Positions 1 to 8,669 of a stretch of DNA of 64,000 nucleotides are shown here, in pieces. The DNA comes from Nitrospirales bacterium (GTDB taxonomy: Bacteria > Nitrospirota > Nitrospiria > Nitrospirales > UBA8639): the NCBI GenBank assembly GCA_029261295.1, contig JAJDBP010000032.1, positions 62,001 through 126,000 on the forward strand, read 5' to 3'. The first letter of the stretch is position 1; every line of letters begins with the position of its first letter. The position numbers and the translations under genes are program-made. The notes beneath the pieces were generated by a model. The model was not told the DNA's origin. It was given only the letters and a program-made list of their open reading frames with translations, and did no database searches.

Positions 1-699
1 AGGCTTGACAACAGGCGAAGGGGTCGGCTGAGGTTTCGCAACGTGCTTAGGATAGCCAGGCCACTTTTCTACCGTAAATTTAGCAATCTGAGCAGGCTTG
101 GCATTGGCAAATTGCCCCGTTACTTCCATCACCACCCCGATCACTCCACCTTGATACAACACAGGACCTCCAGAATTTCCCTCTCCTACCGCTCCAGAAA
201 ATTTTAGAATGGGTCCATCAAAACCTGAAACGATACCTTTCGTGACAGCCCAGGCATTACCTCCAACACGAGGAAACCCAATTAAATGAATTTCCTCTCC
301 TCCGCTGACCGAACTGGCGGTATCCCAGGATAAAAAATGCACATCATCCGGCAAATCCCCTTTGACCTTTAACAACGCGAGCCCTTGCGGATCCCCGCCT
401 TCTTTTTTTACCACCTTAGCCGAGAATGCTTCTTCTTGGTGAGTAAAAAACGTCACGAGGATGGACTTTGCGGCCTCCATCTCTTTTTCCACAACATGAG
501 AAGCTGTGACAATATAGAGGTATTTTTTTCCCTTTGCCGCGATAAACCCCGTCCCGACTTTTCTCGCATTCGAAAACTCAGTCGCAATCTTGACGACCCC
601 CTTTTTGAGCGTTGCGATATCCGTTTGCGCCCAAGCCGAAGACATCCCAACGCTTACAAAAAAAAGACTCACTACCATGAATCGAATAAAAATGTTCAT
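1..699 (-). CDS. Secreted trypsin-like serine protease (partial, C terminus off the left edge)
   Basis: Chymotrypsin-fold (S1-like) protease, the last of three paralogues read in the same direction. The first ~25 residues are a signal peptide ending near SSAWA, so the protein should be exported. The protease domain shows the His motif TASHVV (about residue 65), the segment GGDPQGLALL where the catalytic Asp is expected, and the nucleophile motif GNSGGPV (about residue 175). The frame stays open to base 1 through a Pro-rich tail. Its two paralogues continue into a C-terminal module after a similar point, so one may lie outside the window. The start is the ATG at 697-699. Family is clear; substrate unknown. 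Confidence 0.85.
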   Translation of the reverse strand, partial: MNIFIRFMVVSLFFVSVGMSSAWAQTDIATLKKGVVKIATEFSNARKVGTGFIAAKGKKYLYIVTASHVVEKEMEAAKSILVTFFTHQEEAFSAKVVKKEGGDPQGLALLKVKGDLPDDVHFLSWDTASSVSGGEEIHLIGFPRVGGNAWAVTKGIVSGFDGPILKFSGAVGEGNSGGPVLYQGGVIGVVMEVTGQFANAKPAQIAKFTVEKWPGYPKHVAKPQPTPSPVVKP

Positions 700-796
700 A
701 GAAAGTTTACACAATGAAGTGAACGAACCAACGTCTAATCTTGCCAAATCACTTCACAAATGCCAAGTAAATTATTCCCGCTTGGCCACAGCGCTT

Positions 797-2044
797 TCAT
801 TTCCCTGCAACCAGGGTCCGCACAGCTCGAACATACGATTTATGTAACCGACCTTCACCCATTCGTCGATGGTGAATGCGCCCACTGTCAAAATTGACAA
901 AGACTTCCCAAGGGCCCACCACAAATACATTCTGAGAGTTGACCTGCTTAATCAAACGATCCGACGTGCCACATTCCCATTGGGTAGGATCAAACAACGG
1001 ATCAATAAACAACCCGTCGTTTTTCCCAATAGGCTCTAACAAAGAACCCAATTCCTCCACGGTCGGCAACCGCCAATCTGAAAAGCCTCCAGCTTGCTGT
1101 TGATTCAATTGTTGCACATAGACAGCCGGGCCTTGTTCTTCCGGCCCAAACGAGATGGGCTCATTTGATCCACCACGTTGCCACATCAACTCGGTGGCAT
1201 GGTCAATAACCACAGGAAAATCTTGGACCGTTTTGGCTGCGTAAGAATGCCGAAAGGTCCCCATCCATCCACCAAGCAAACCCTCTGCACTCCCATCAAA
1301 TGGATGGTGAAAGCCTTTTTGACGAATCAAGTCCTGTAAGTACACCATAGAAATTGTGGCAGGTTCCGCCCGCAACCGCACCCCGAACTGAATGCTCCAA
1401 CTCTCAAGATCGTATTGTGCCAACACAGCCGGAGCCGCATAGGCAAAGGGAGGGCTAGATTCAGTCACAATCCCGATGACCTGATGATCTTTCAACACGG
1501 GCCCTCCAGAATTCCCTTCATCGATGGCCCCAGAAAAGACAAGGTCACGACCTTTCCTCCCAACCAATTCGCCCTGTGTCACCGCCCAGGGTGCCCCCGC
1601 ATGCCGCGGAAATCCAATCACCGCTACCGATTCTCCAGATTCAAGATTGGCGCTGGCATTGAGAGACAGCACTCGAACCTTGTCAGGAAGATCGTCTCGC
1701 ACCACGAGCAAAGCGAGCCCCCGAGGATCCCCACCCTCCATACCCACAATCACTGAAGGAACCGGTCGTGTGGGCTGAGAAAAAAACTGAACAAGAGGAC
1801 GCGGATCGCCCTCAATCACATGTGAGGCCGTCGCAATAAAAATGGCATTCGATTCCTCTCGAATGACAATACCGGTCCCCACCTTCGACTGCCCATTCAC
1901 ATGCGCCGTGATCTTCACCACTCCATGCTTCATCCCTTCAATATCATGGGCATAGGAAGAAACAGAACCCCACAAGACTATTGTGAACGAGACAAGCACA
2001 GCAAAGATAAAAGTCTTTGACCTATGTGATGTCGTACAACTCAT
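797..2044 (-). CDS. Secreted trypsin-like protease fused to a C-terminal DUF1566 (Lcl-type) domain
   Basis: Protein of 415 aa from the ATG at 2042-2044. A hydrophobic signal peptide ends near VSSYAHD. The trypsin-like domain follows, with TASHV, GGDPRGLALL and GNSGGPV. The last ~130 residues match DUF1566: ATELMWQRGG, then SDWRLPTVEELGSLLEP, and a terminal YVRAVRTL. DUF1566 is a C-type-lectin-like fold often found in surface or exported proteins. The frame is open further upstream to a TTG at 2125, but that extension reads through a dispersed repeat and is not credible. The gene lies between two protease paralogues. A binding module steering a protease is inferred; the target is unknown. Confidence 0.85.
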   Translation of the reverse strand: MSCTTSHRSKTFIFAVLVSFTIVLWGSVSSYAHDIEGMKHGVVKITAHVNGQSKVGTGIVIREESNAIFIATASHVIEGDPRPLVQFFSQPTRPVPSVIVGMEGGDPRGLALLVVRDDLPDKVRVLSLNASANLESGESVAVIGFPRHAGAPWAVTQGELVGRKGRDLVFSGAIDEGNSGGPVLKDHQVIGIVTESSPPFAYAAPAVLAQYDLESWSIQFGVRLRAEPATISMVYLQDLIRQKGFHHPFDGSAEGLLGGWMGTFRHSYAAKTVQDFPVVIDHATELMWQRGGSNEPISFGPEEQGPAVYVQQLNQQQAGGFSDWRLPTVEELGSLLEPIGKNDGLFIDPLFDPTQWECGTSDRLIKQVNSQNVFVVGPWEVFVNFDSGRIHHRRMGEGRLHKSYVRAVRTLVAGK

Positions 2045-2081
2045 ACAACAACATGTTCCATTTCCATGACCAATGATCTGA

Positions 2082-2141
2082 TCTCCTCTCCCTTTAAGGG
2101 AGACTTGGGCCTGAAGAGGGCACAAGCAGGTGAGGGTAAAG
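2082..2141. repeat. Dispersed palindromic repeat, copy with 'caraway' flank
   Basis: Bases around 2085-2103 form the palindromic core CTCCCTTTAAGGGAG. The flank at 2104-2132 is repeated at 41668-41696 with one mismatch. The copy sits just 5' of the DUF1566 protease gene and creates a false N-terminal extension of its frame. Confidence 0.75.
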
Positions 2142-2244
2142 GTACCAATTCATCTCAACGGTAATGAGAGCATCATAAACTCAAGGCTACAAACACGAGC
2201 GTCATCTTTCTGCATTCTCTACAACAGACCCTATCTGATATTTT

Positions 2245-2281
2245 CCCCCTCACCCTAGCCCTCTCCCCAACAGGGAGAAGG
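2245..2281. repeat. Short dispersed repeat (CCCTCACCCTAGCCCTCTCCC type)
   Basis: Pyrimidine-rich segment followed by an inverted GGGAGAAGG arm, a common intergenic mini-repeat design. The same unit in opposite orientation is at 43579-43632. It lies between two protease paralogues. Confidence 0.6.
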
Positions 2282-2324
2282 AAATAGAAAGGACATTAGG
2301 GAAACAGAGGCACAGGCCACAGGG

Positions 2325-3794
2325 TTACCGGGCGTCATGGGCACAACGAACTCCGAAAGTCGCAAGTCGACTCGTCGGATGATACCTGACGCGATTGGCA
2401 GAACGAAGATACGACGGAGTATTGACCCAGGAGCCGCCCCGCAGGGCTTTCCCTACCCCGCTCGATGGACCCTTGGGATTCTTCTTGTGACTGGATTGAT
2501 AATAATCCGCGGCATACCAATCTGCCACCCATTCCCACACGTTCCCGCCCATGTCGTAAGCCCCATAGGGACTTTTTCCCCGCTCGTAGGTTCCCACATT
2601 TTTTAAACGATCGACGTAAAAGATAGCTGACCAGTCTTTCCCAAAATTGGCCGTACTGGAATTGGGCTTGAACTCCCCCCAGGGATACCTCCGTTTGTCC
2701 GTTCCTCTTGCCGCCTTCTCCCATTCCGCTTCGGTAGGCAACCGCTTGCCGGCCCATTCACAGTAGGCCTTGGCATCATCCCAATTCATCCCCACCACTG
2801 GTTTCTGCGCATCACGCCTCAAATTCACTTGTTCCCAATACTTAGGTTGCTTATGGCTCTCCTGCTTCATAAACCGCTGATAACGTTCCACCGTCACTTC
2901 ATATTGATCAATGTAATAGGCATCCAGCTCAACCGTCTGCTGCGGATGTTCATCCGTCTCCCCTTCTCCTTCCGGTGAACCCATCGTAAACTCCCCAGCC
3001 GGCACCAACACCATCCGCGCCCCATCCTTCCCCGTTTTGGTTTTTGGCAGTTGTCGACTGGGAACGAAAGGAGAAGGTTCAACTTGTCCAGTGGATACTT
3101 TAGGCTTTCTGGGTGACGCTGATTGGATTTCGTTGACGATAGGATATACGGAAGGCACCACACCAAACCCTTCTAAATAGTTTAGGACACTTTTGTGAGT
3201 AATCCCCTTTGCAAACCCATCTTGATTTGACATCATAATACCCACCACGTTGTTCTTGACCATGATGGGACCACCAGAAAATCGTGAGGGAACACCAGGA
3301 TCCAAGGAAAGATCTCTCCCCACTCTATTCGAGATATTCCGTTTCAAGACTGCCCAATTTCCCCCGCCTCCTGGATGTCCAATAACCACGGCTTCCTCTC
3401 CACCGGCTACCATGTCGGCTGATGTTCCAAAAGCCAAGGCCATGACTCCTGGAGGTATATTGGCCTTCTCTCGTACGACGACTAGCGCCAATCCACGTAA
3501 ATCATCATTGACTTCAGCCCCTGGCAAGACTGCTCCTTTGACGGACACGTTGCGTTTCGTGAAAAACTCGACATTTGGCTGATTATCTCCAGCGATCACA
3601 TGGGCGGCTGTGATGATGTACACCATGTCTTCTTCCACGCGAACGATGAAGCCTGTTCCCGTTTGACCTGTCGTCGTCGTAATTTTAACCACTCCAGACT
3701 TCCACGCATTTAGGGCATTTGCATGAGCTTGATTCGCTATAACAGGCAACACCAGAATAAGAATCACTGATGAAATATATTTAAGATTTGACAA
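2325..3794 (-). CDS. Secreted trypsin-like protease fused to an FGE-sulfatase (SUMF1-type) domain
   Basis: Protein of 489 aa starting at a TTG (3792-3794) with AAGGA six bases upstream. Signal peptide ~1-25, ending ANQAHA. Trypsin-like domain ~30-220: TAAHV, DDLRGLALV, and a degenerate nucleophile motif RFSGGPI instead of GNSGGP. A linker rich in Pro/Ser/Lys leads to an FGE-sulfatase domain (~260-489) with MVLVPAGEFTMGS, RLPTEAEWEKAARG, MGGNVWEWV and LRGGSW. The Cys pair that makes formylglycine in true FGE enzymes is absent, so this C-type-lectin-fold domain probably binds rather than catalyses. It is 38 bases downstream of the membrane-protein gene in the same orientation. Confidence 0.88.
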   Translation of the reverse strand: MSNLKYISSVILILVLPVIANQAHANALNAWKSGVVKITTTTGQTGTGFIVRVEEDMVYIITAAHVIAGDNQPNVEFFTKRNVSVKGAVLPGAEVNDDLRGLALVVVREKANIPPGVMALAFGTSADMVAGGEEAVVIGHPGGGGNWAVLKRNISNRVGRDLSLDPGVPSRFSGGPIMVKNNVVGIMMSNQDGFAKGITHKSVLNYLEGFGVVPSVYPIVNEIQSASPRKPKVSTGQVEPSPFVPSRQLPKTKTGKDGARMVLVPAGEFTMGSPEGEGETDEHPQQTVELDAYYIDQYEVTVERYQRFMKQESHKQPKYWEQVNLRRDAQKPVVGMNWDDAKAYCEWAGKRLPTEAEWEKAARGTDKRRYPWGEFKPNSSTANFGKDWSAIFYVDRLKNVGTYERGKSPYGAYDMGGNVWEWVADWYAADYYQSSHKKNPKGPSSGVGKALRGGSWVNTPSYLRSANRVRYHPTSRLATFGVRCAHDAR

Positions 3795-3832
3795 CGAATA
3801 TCCTTAAGGACAAATCTATCATTTTTCTATCT

Positions 3833-4525
3833 TCATATCTCTCGATAAACTTTACCATCTTCAGTCAAGACTTTCCCTGGTACACCTAATGCACGAGAAA
3901 GATCCTGTAGAACGGGTATCCAGCGTTCTACTACACGGGGTAATTCCCAATCAGGATCAGATTCCAGCGGTCCATAGAATGATGAAGGATCTTCTCTACA
4001 AAAATTTTCGAATTTTAATTGAACACAATACTGAATCCCATGGGGAAGTGGAGCAGCAGCAAAACCTCCGCCCCTCCCTCTCTTCTCTTGCAAAATAACT
4101 GCCTCTATTTCATGAAAAGGTATAACCAATTTTCTGAAGGGGATAGCCCAGGTAACCGTCTTGTCATTCCAATTAATGGTCATAGTATGGGGCAAATAGT
4201 AAAGAGTGCCATAGGCGCCCATCCACAAAAGCAGGAAAGTTACCCCAAAGAAAACGAAAAAAGTAAGGACATTAATTCCTCCTCCTCCAAGTGCCATTAT
4301 CAAAACAAGACCAAGGCTTAAACCCATAAGGAATAAGATCAAAGTGAAAATGATCATTAGGCCAAAGGGACGACCAAAAGTAACCAGCCGACCAGGATCC
4401 CAAACCTTAATATTGTGATTCCCACCAAACTTAATAGGATCCACACTTGGTACATGTTGAAATGAAGCTGTACTTTCAGGTTCTTTTAGCATACTGAAAT
4501 CTTTGATTGATAAAGAACCTGGCAT
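3833..4525 (-). CDS. Hypothetical membrane protein with two transmembrane helices
   Basis: Protein of 230 aa that I cannot assign to a named family. Residues ~50-80 and ~85-112 are hydrophobic helices separated by a short Gly-rich loop. The ~45 residues before and ~120 after are polar. The segment after the helices begins TMTINWNDKTVTWAIPFRKL and looks like the beta strands of a bacterial PH-like domain; this is a resemblance only. It lies 84 bases downstream of the TIR gene and 38 bases upstream of the FGE-protease gene, all on the same strand, so it is probably a membrane partner in that cluster. Confidence 0.7.
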   Translation of the reverse strand: MPGSLSIKDFSMLKEPESTASFQHVPSVDPIKFGGNHNIKVWDPGRLVTFGRPFGLMIIFTLILFLMGLSLGLVLIMALGGGGINVLTFFVFFGVTFLLLWMGAYGTLYYLPHTMTINWNDKTVTWAIPFRKLVIPFHEIEAVILQEKRGRGGGFAAAPLPHGIQYCVQLKFENFCREDPSSFYGPLESDPDWELPRVVERWIPVLQDLSRALGVPGKVLTEDGKVYREI

Positions 4526-4609
4526 CTTAACCTAGCAAAATATTCCAAAACTTTTTTATTGATGCCCGAAATCGAAATATTGTCCAAAACAGAAAAGTTC
4601 AGAATTCGG

Positions 4610-6121
4610 TTATAATCCAACCAATTTTCGCAGGGGTGCCAGGTTCGGGTGATAACGAATGTAATTCAATACTGTGGGGCGAAGGTCTTGTGGATTTTCC
4701 GCTGTTCCAGTTTTGAGATAGCCTGCAGTCCCCTGCATCTCCACCACAAAGGTTTGATTTGTCAGGTCAAGACGAATTGAAGTGGTTTCAAATCGCTCCA
4801 ATTTGTCCACCGTCAAAAACATGGGTGCCTTAAATTTCACCTCAGGAAAATCTGGGAGATCGCGATACCGAACGACCCCTTGGAATTTTGGATGAGTTTT
4901 GCGGGCTCCCGTTTTAGGATCTTGCCAAGACACATCCAAAGATTCTAATGGCAACGTAGTGGTTGAAAAGATAATTTGCTTGGAAGACTCAATTGGATTG
5001 AGCACCACAATAAAAGTCTTCCCACTTGCTTCTACGGTCATTGTTCCGGATTGTCCATCAAACAACGCCTGGTAGGTGAGTTCTGGTTGTTGTCCAAAGG
5101 GGAGAGTTGCAACTTCCTGCGCCACAAGACCCTCTCCCACCATTTCCACTTTTCCTAAACCCGATAAGACAACTCGCTGCGATTGTTGATCCGTCCTTAC
5201 GGTAAGAGTCATCGCCTGCTTGCTGGAAGTCTCAAGTATGACCATGGCTGGTTGGGCTAGCATAATGGCATCTAATTTCCCTGCTACCAACTCTTTTCTA
5301 TCCATCGATTCGAGAGACACGGTGGAATTCAAACCTGGCTTGCTCGCATTCAATTCCCAGGTCCGACCACTACCCAGTAATTCTACCCAAGCCTTAGGAG
5401 GATACTCATCCGTTTCCCAGTCCAATTCATCAGGGTTCGCCACCAGCAATTGCCTTGGGCTCAATGACACACGTCCCACATTTTGAAGCGAAAGTTTGTG
5501 AAACATGAGAGAGTCAGTCAGTCGTTCATGCCCCTTACCTGGATTCACTGCCAATTCAATCCGACCTGTTTGTACTTGGATTGTCACATCTGCATCCATT
5601 CGCCAGAATGCGCTAGCCATGAGCAACGCGGCCACCATGAAGGACACCATCATCTTGAGGCCCACCACAGCGGCAATCTTCCCCACCCACGAGGCCTTGG
5701 TAGCCACTTCCGCTGGCAAGATAACAGGCTTTCCCGCTAATTTGGCCTTGATGACATTGAGTAGGACTGAAAATTCTTTTGAATCAGGAGCGCCCTCCCA
5801 TCCAAAAAATCTCAAAGCTTGAAGGCCAGTAAAGGCTAGCGGAACCGAATTGGCCTCCAGCATCACAGGCACCATCCGCTCATTTTTTAAGGATGCGTGC
5901 GCTTCGGCTCTGACCCATCTCGACTGTTTTGCATGGACCGTCCACAGAACCACGACACATTTCGCTGACGCTAAGGCATCTTCAATACTTATATCCCATT
6001 GGCTTCCTATTTGAATCTGCCGATCCCACCAAACAAAAATCCCAGCCGCTTCCAAGCCCGCTGCCACACGTTGAGCTATCGCACGATTTTCACTGGCATA
6101 ACTGATGAAGACTTCCTTCAT
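4610..6121 (-). CDS. Membrane-anchored TIR-domain protein with a large C-terminal beta-rich region
   Basis: Protein of 503 aa. Residues 2-~130 are a TIR (TIR_2-like) domain: box 1 VFISYAS, then RWVRAEAHA, in which Glu73 occupies the position of the catalytic Glu of NAD-cleaving TIRs. A hydrophobic helix at ~149-173 follows. The remaining ~330 residues look beta-rich and match no family I know. With no signal peptide, the expected topology is a cytoplasmic TIR and an extracytoplasmic C-terminal region. It starts 19 bases after the preceding secreted-protein gene and is followed by a membrane protein and exported proteases. Effector or signalling function is inferred from the TIR family. Confidence 0.85.
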   Translation of the reverse strand: MKEVFISYASENRAIAQRVAAGLEAAGIFVWWDRQIQIGSQWDISIEDALASAKCVVVLWTVHAKQSRWVRAEAHASLKNERMVPVMLEANSVPLAFTGLQALRFFGWEGAPDSKEFSVLLNVIKAKLAGKPVILPAEVATKASWVGKIAAVVGLKMMVSFMVAALLMASAFWRMDADVTIQVQTGRIELAVNPGKGHERLTDSLMFHKLSLQNVGRVSLSPRQLLVANPDELDWETDEYPPKAWVELLGSGRTWELNASKPGLNSTVSLESMDRKELVAGKLDAIMLAQPAMVILETSSKQAMTLTVRTDQQSQRVVLSGLGKVEMVGEGLVAQEVATLPFGQQPELTYQALFDGQSGTMTVEASGKTFIVVLNPIESSKQIIFSTTTLPLESLDVSWQDPKTGARKTHPKFQGVVRYRDLPDFPEVKFKAPMFLTVDKLERFETTSIRLDLTNQTFVVEMQGTAGYLKTGTAENPQDLRPTVLNYIRYHPNLAPLRKLVGL

Positions 6122-6140
6122 GAGAACATGCCCAGTTCCT

Positions 6141-6917
6141 TTAGGGATTGAGAGATGGTTGATGGAAGAAATGTACTTCTTTATTGATGGATTGATTGGT
6201 GGAAAGGGAGAACCCGGTGATTTTTAACGCATAGGAGCCAGTAGGAGCTTCTTTGGCATCCCACTCAATGGTAAACGGACGACCAGCCCGCTTTCGCCGA
6301 AATTTCTGAGGCTTCCCTATGGGTTTGCCGGTGTCTTGTTGGATGAAGGTGGCCTGCAATCGCGCATCTTCGCCGGTTTTGATCGTAAACCGATAACCTT
6401 CGATCCGAGCTGGAGGTTTTGTATGAAACAACACGGCTGGTGCTACTTCTTCTACCGTTGAACTCGTGGCGTTATTTAATCGCACCAATGCCCCAAGCTC
6501 ATATAATTCAATCTTGGGCCTCAGTTGATTCAGAACTGGATCGGTAGGCCAGGCAAACACGTTCTGAAAACCTGGTTTCCAAGACTTGGCCGGTTCAACC
6601 TTATCCAACCAGTAATAGGCTCGAAAATCCAATTCTCGGACCGTAAAATGGACTTCATCATCACCATCCAAATAAAAACGAAGGGTCACCCGTTTTGGAA
6701 ACCCTTCCGTCTTAACGGGTTCTTGGTAATCGGCCAGTACAGAAATCAGTTCAATGTCATAACCTGACACCGGCTTGGGCTTGACCCCTTCAAAGCGATC
6801 TCCTCGCTTCTGGTATTGCAAGTCGATTTGCGCTCCAAGTGGAGTCGTCACAATTAAGACAGAACAAAACCCCAACAACCCTATCCAAAAAATACTTAAT
6901 TCCATTGATTTCCGCAT
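6141..6917 (-). CDS. Hypothetical exported protein
   Basis: Protein of 258 aa from the ATG at 6915-6917, chosen over an upstream TTG because GGAG lies nine bases before it. A signal peptide (~1-30) ends near TTPLGAQ. The mature part looks entirely beta-rich. The last ~80 residues (FTIKTGEDARLQATF, then APTGSYALKITGF) resemble a FlgD-type Ig-like repeat. I do not recognise a named family. It is the first gene of the (-) cluster containing the TIR protein and the proteases, 19 bases upstream of the TIR gene, so it is probably cotranscribed and may bind in the periplasm. Confidence 0.7.
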   Translation of the reverse strand: MRKSMELSIFWIGLLGFCSVLIVTTPLGAQIDLQYQKRGDRFEGVKPKPVSGYDIELISVLADYQEPVKTEGFPKRVTLRFYLDGDDEVHFTVRELDFRAYYWLDKVEPAKSWKPGFQNVFAWPTDPVLNQLRPKIELYELGALVRLNNATSSTVEEVAPAVLFHTKPPARIEGYRFTIKTGEDARLQATFIQQDTGKPIGKPQKFRRKRAGRPFTIEWDAKEAPTGSYALKITGFSLSTNQSINKEVHFFHQPSLNP

Positions 6918-7129
6918 GCCCAGAATCTCCAATTATTTTTTTCCTTGGACAACCTGTGTTCGTTTGAAAATGCCAAATGAATCAGAACAGAAGTCTACCG
7001 CGTCTAGGGAATTGAATCTAGAGGGAATACGTTTAGAGAAGTGGTGAAATGAGATGGAGGAATGAGGAAAGATCTTAGGAGGAAAGGGGCAGATAATGAA
7101 TGCCTTCTTTGCTTAACATTTATTGCTCA

Positions 7130-8662
7130 TTAATCCTCTCTTCTTTGAGCAAGCAGTTCTTCTTGTTCCCAACCACCGCCGATGGCTTTAAAGAGGGTGA
7201 CCATGTCGGTGAGCCGGGCACGTTGGGTTTGGACTAATTGTAATTCCGCGGACAGGACAGTCCGCTGCGCGTCTAACACATCTAAATACGTCACCAGGCC
7301 TTGACGATATCGAATATCCGCCAACTCGCGCGCATCCTGAGAGGATTGTACACGTTGTTGTTGATGGCCTAATTGTTCTTGGCGTGTCTGTAAGGCTGCA
7401 AGTACATCGGCCACCTCACGAAAGGCATTGAGAATCGTGTGACGATATTGCTCGAGCAACTGCTGATAGCGTGACTCTGCCACTTCTAGTCTGGCCGTAT
7501 TCGTGTAGCCTTCAAATATCGGGAGTGACACGGATGGCCCTATACTGAGATTGCGGCTGGCCCAATTAAACCATTGATCGAATTCGCTTGATTGAAATCC
7601 TCCCGTTCCAGTGAGCGAGACCGTGGGGAAAAAATAGGCACGGGCTTCGCCAATGCGAGCATTCGCCGCTTTCAGATTTTCTTCTACTTCTAGAATATCT
7701 GGACGGCGTTGCAATAAATCTGCTGGCAAGCCAATAGGTATGATCGGTTGCACCATGACGGCTCGCAACGGTTTGGCCCCGATGGCTAACGTATTCAGCT
7801 GAGCCCCGGTGAGCCATTCCAATTGATGCTGCTGAACAACGCGTAGACGACGAAGCTCCGGGACTTGTGCCGCGGTTTCCGAAACCAAGATCTCCGCTCG
7901 TTTCACATCTAAATCAGATATGAGCCCTGCATCCGCTCGGACTTGAATAATAGCCAGGGAGTCTTGTTGAAGCGCCAAGTTTTTTGTGGCAATTTCAAGC
8001 TGTTCATCCAATTCTCGCAGGCGAAAGTACCCTTGACCCACGTCACTGATCAGTGCGAGAGCAATCCCTCGCCGATTCATGTCACTCGCAAAGGCTTCGG
8101 CGGAGAACGCTTCTTGACTTCGTCGTATACGTCCCCATAGATCAAGTTCCCACCTCAAATCCAATCCGGCATTCCATAGATCAAAACTCGATCCTGGCGG
8201 AGCAAATCCTTGGGCAGAGCCTCCGGTTGGAGCGACAACAATGGTTTCAGACCTCCGAACCCGCGTATAGGCTCCCTCCCCCGACACATTTGGGAAAAGG
8301 CCTGCCCCTGCTCCGTAGGCCAGAGCCCGCGCTTCTAATACCCGGAAGCCAGCTTGTCTTAAATCATGATTTTTCTCGAGTGCCTGCTCTATAAGATTAT
8401 TCAATTCTTCATTTTGAAACAATTGCCACCAGGACACTTCAGGTCCAGCCCCTACTGACACTGAAAGCCCATTTGTTTCACCGGCTATGGTCATGGTGTC
8501 CCAATTCCGAGGAACGGGCGAATCAGGAGTCTGATAGTCAGGGCCCAATAGACAGCCTTGGAAGACACAGAGGACCATGATGACTCTACCCCACCTGAAT
8601 CCTCCCCTTACAAAGGGGAGGAGCGGGAAGACTGAAAGCGCGGAGGATTTTTCAGATATCAT
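7130..8662 (-). CDS. Outer-membrane efflux lipoprotein, TolC/OprM (NodT) family
   Basis: Outer-membrane channel of a tripartite exporter, 510 aa from the ATG at 8660-8662, just after the adaptor stop codon (8670). The hallmark lipoprotein start CLLGPDYQTPDSPVP is clear, as are the two OEP repeats (for example LGLPADLLQRRPDI-like and QGLVTYLDVLDAQRT). A longer in-frame start at 8743 would overlap the adaptor and is rejected. Oddly, the residues before the lipobox Cys are encoded by a dispersed repeat, giving a signal region with Arg/Gly in it. Last gene of the TetR-permease-ATPase-adaptor-channel operon. Confidence 0.9.
   Translation of the reverse strand: MISEKSSALSVFPLLPFVRGGFRWGRVIMVLCVFQGCLLGPDYQTPDSPVPRNWDTMTIAGETNGLSVSVGAGPEVSWWQLFQNEELNNLIEQALEKNHDLRQAGFRVLEARALAYGAGAGLFPNVSGEGAYTRVRRSETIVVAPTGGSAQGFAPPGSSFDLWNAGLDLRWELDLWGRIRRSQEAFSAEAFASDMNRRGIALALISDVGQGYFRLRELDEQLEIATKNLALQQDSLAIIQVRADAGLISDLDVKRAEILVSETAAQVPELRRLRVVQQHQLEWLTGAQLNTLAIGAKPLRAVMVQPIIPIGLPADLLQRRPDILEVEENLKAANARIGEARAYFFPTVSLTGTGGFQSSEFDQWFNWASRNLSIGPSVSLPIFEGYTNTARLEVAESRYQQLLEQYRHTILNAFREVADVLAALQTRQEQLGHQQQRVQSSQDARELADIRYRQGLVTYLDVLDAQRTVLSAELQLVQTQRARLTDMVTLFKAIGGGWEQEELLAQRRED
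8585..8630. repeat. Dispersed palindromic repeat inside the efflux-channel signal region
   Basis: Core CTCCCCTTACAAAGGGGAG with repeat flanks, the same family as 41552-41592 and 46370-46412. Here it is translated as part of the N terminus of the outer-membrane factor. Confidence 0.75.
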
Positions 8663-8669
8663 GGGAGGA

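Noticed and set aside
2045-2125. Extra N-terminal 27 residues of the DUF1566 protease
   Set aside because: The frame starts at TTG inside a dispersed repeat and lacks a ribosome site; a normal signal peptide begins at 2044.
2325-2670. FGE domain C terminus as a diversity-generating retroelement variable region
   Set aside because: LRGGSW and the Arg/Pro spacing recall such regions, but no reverse transcriptase or template repeat is in the window, and ordinary FGE-fold proteins end the same way.
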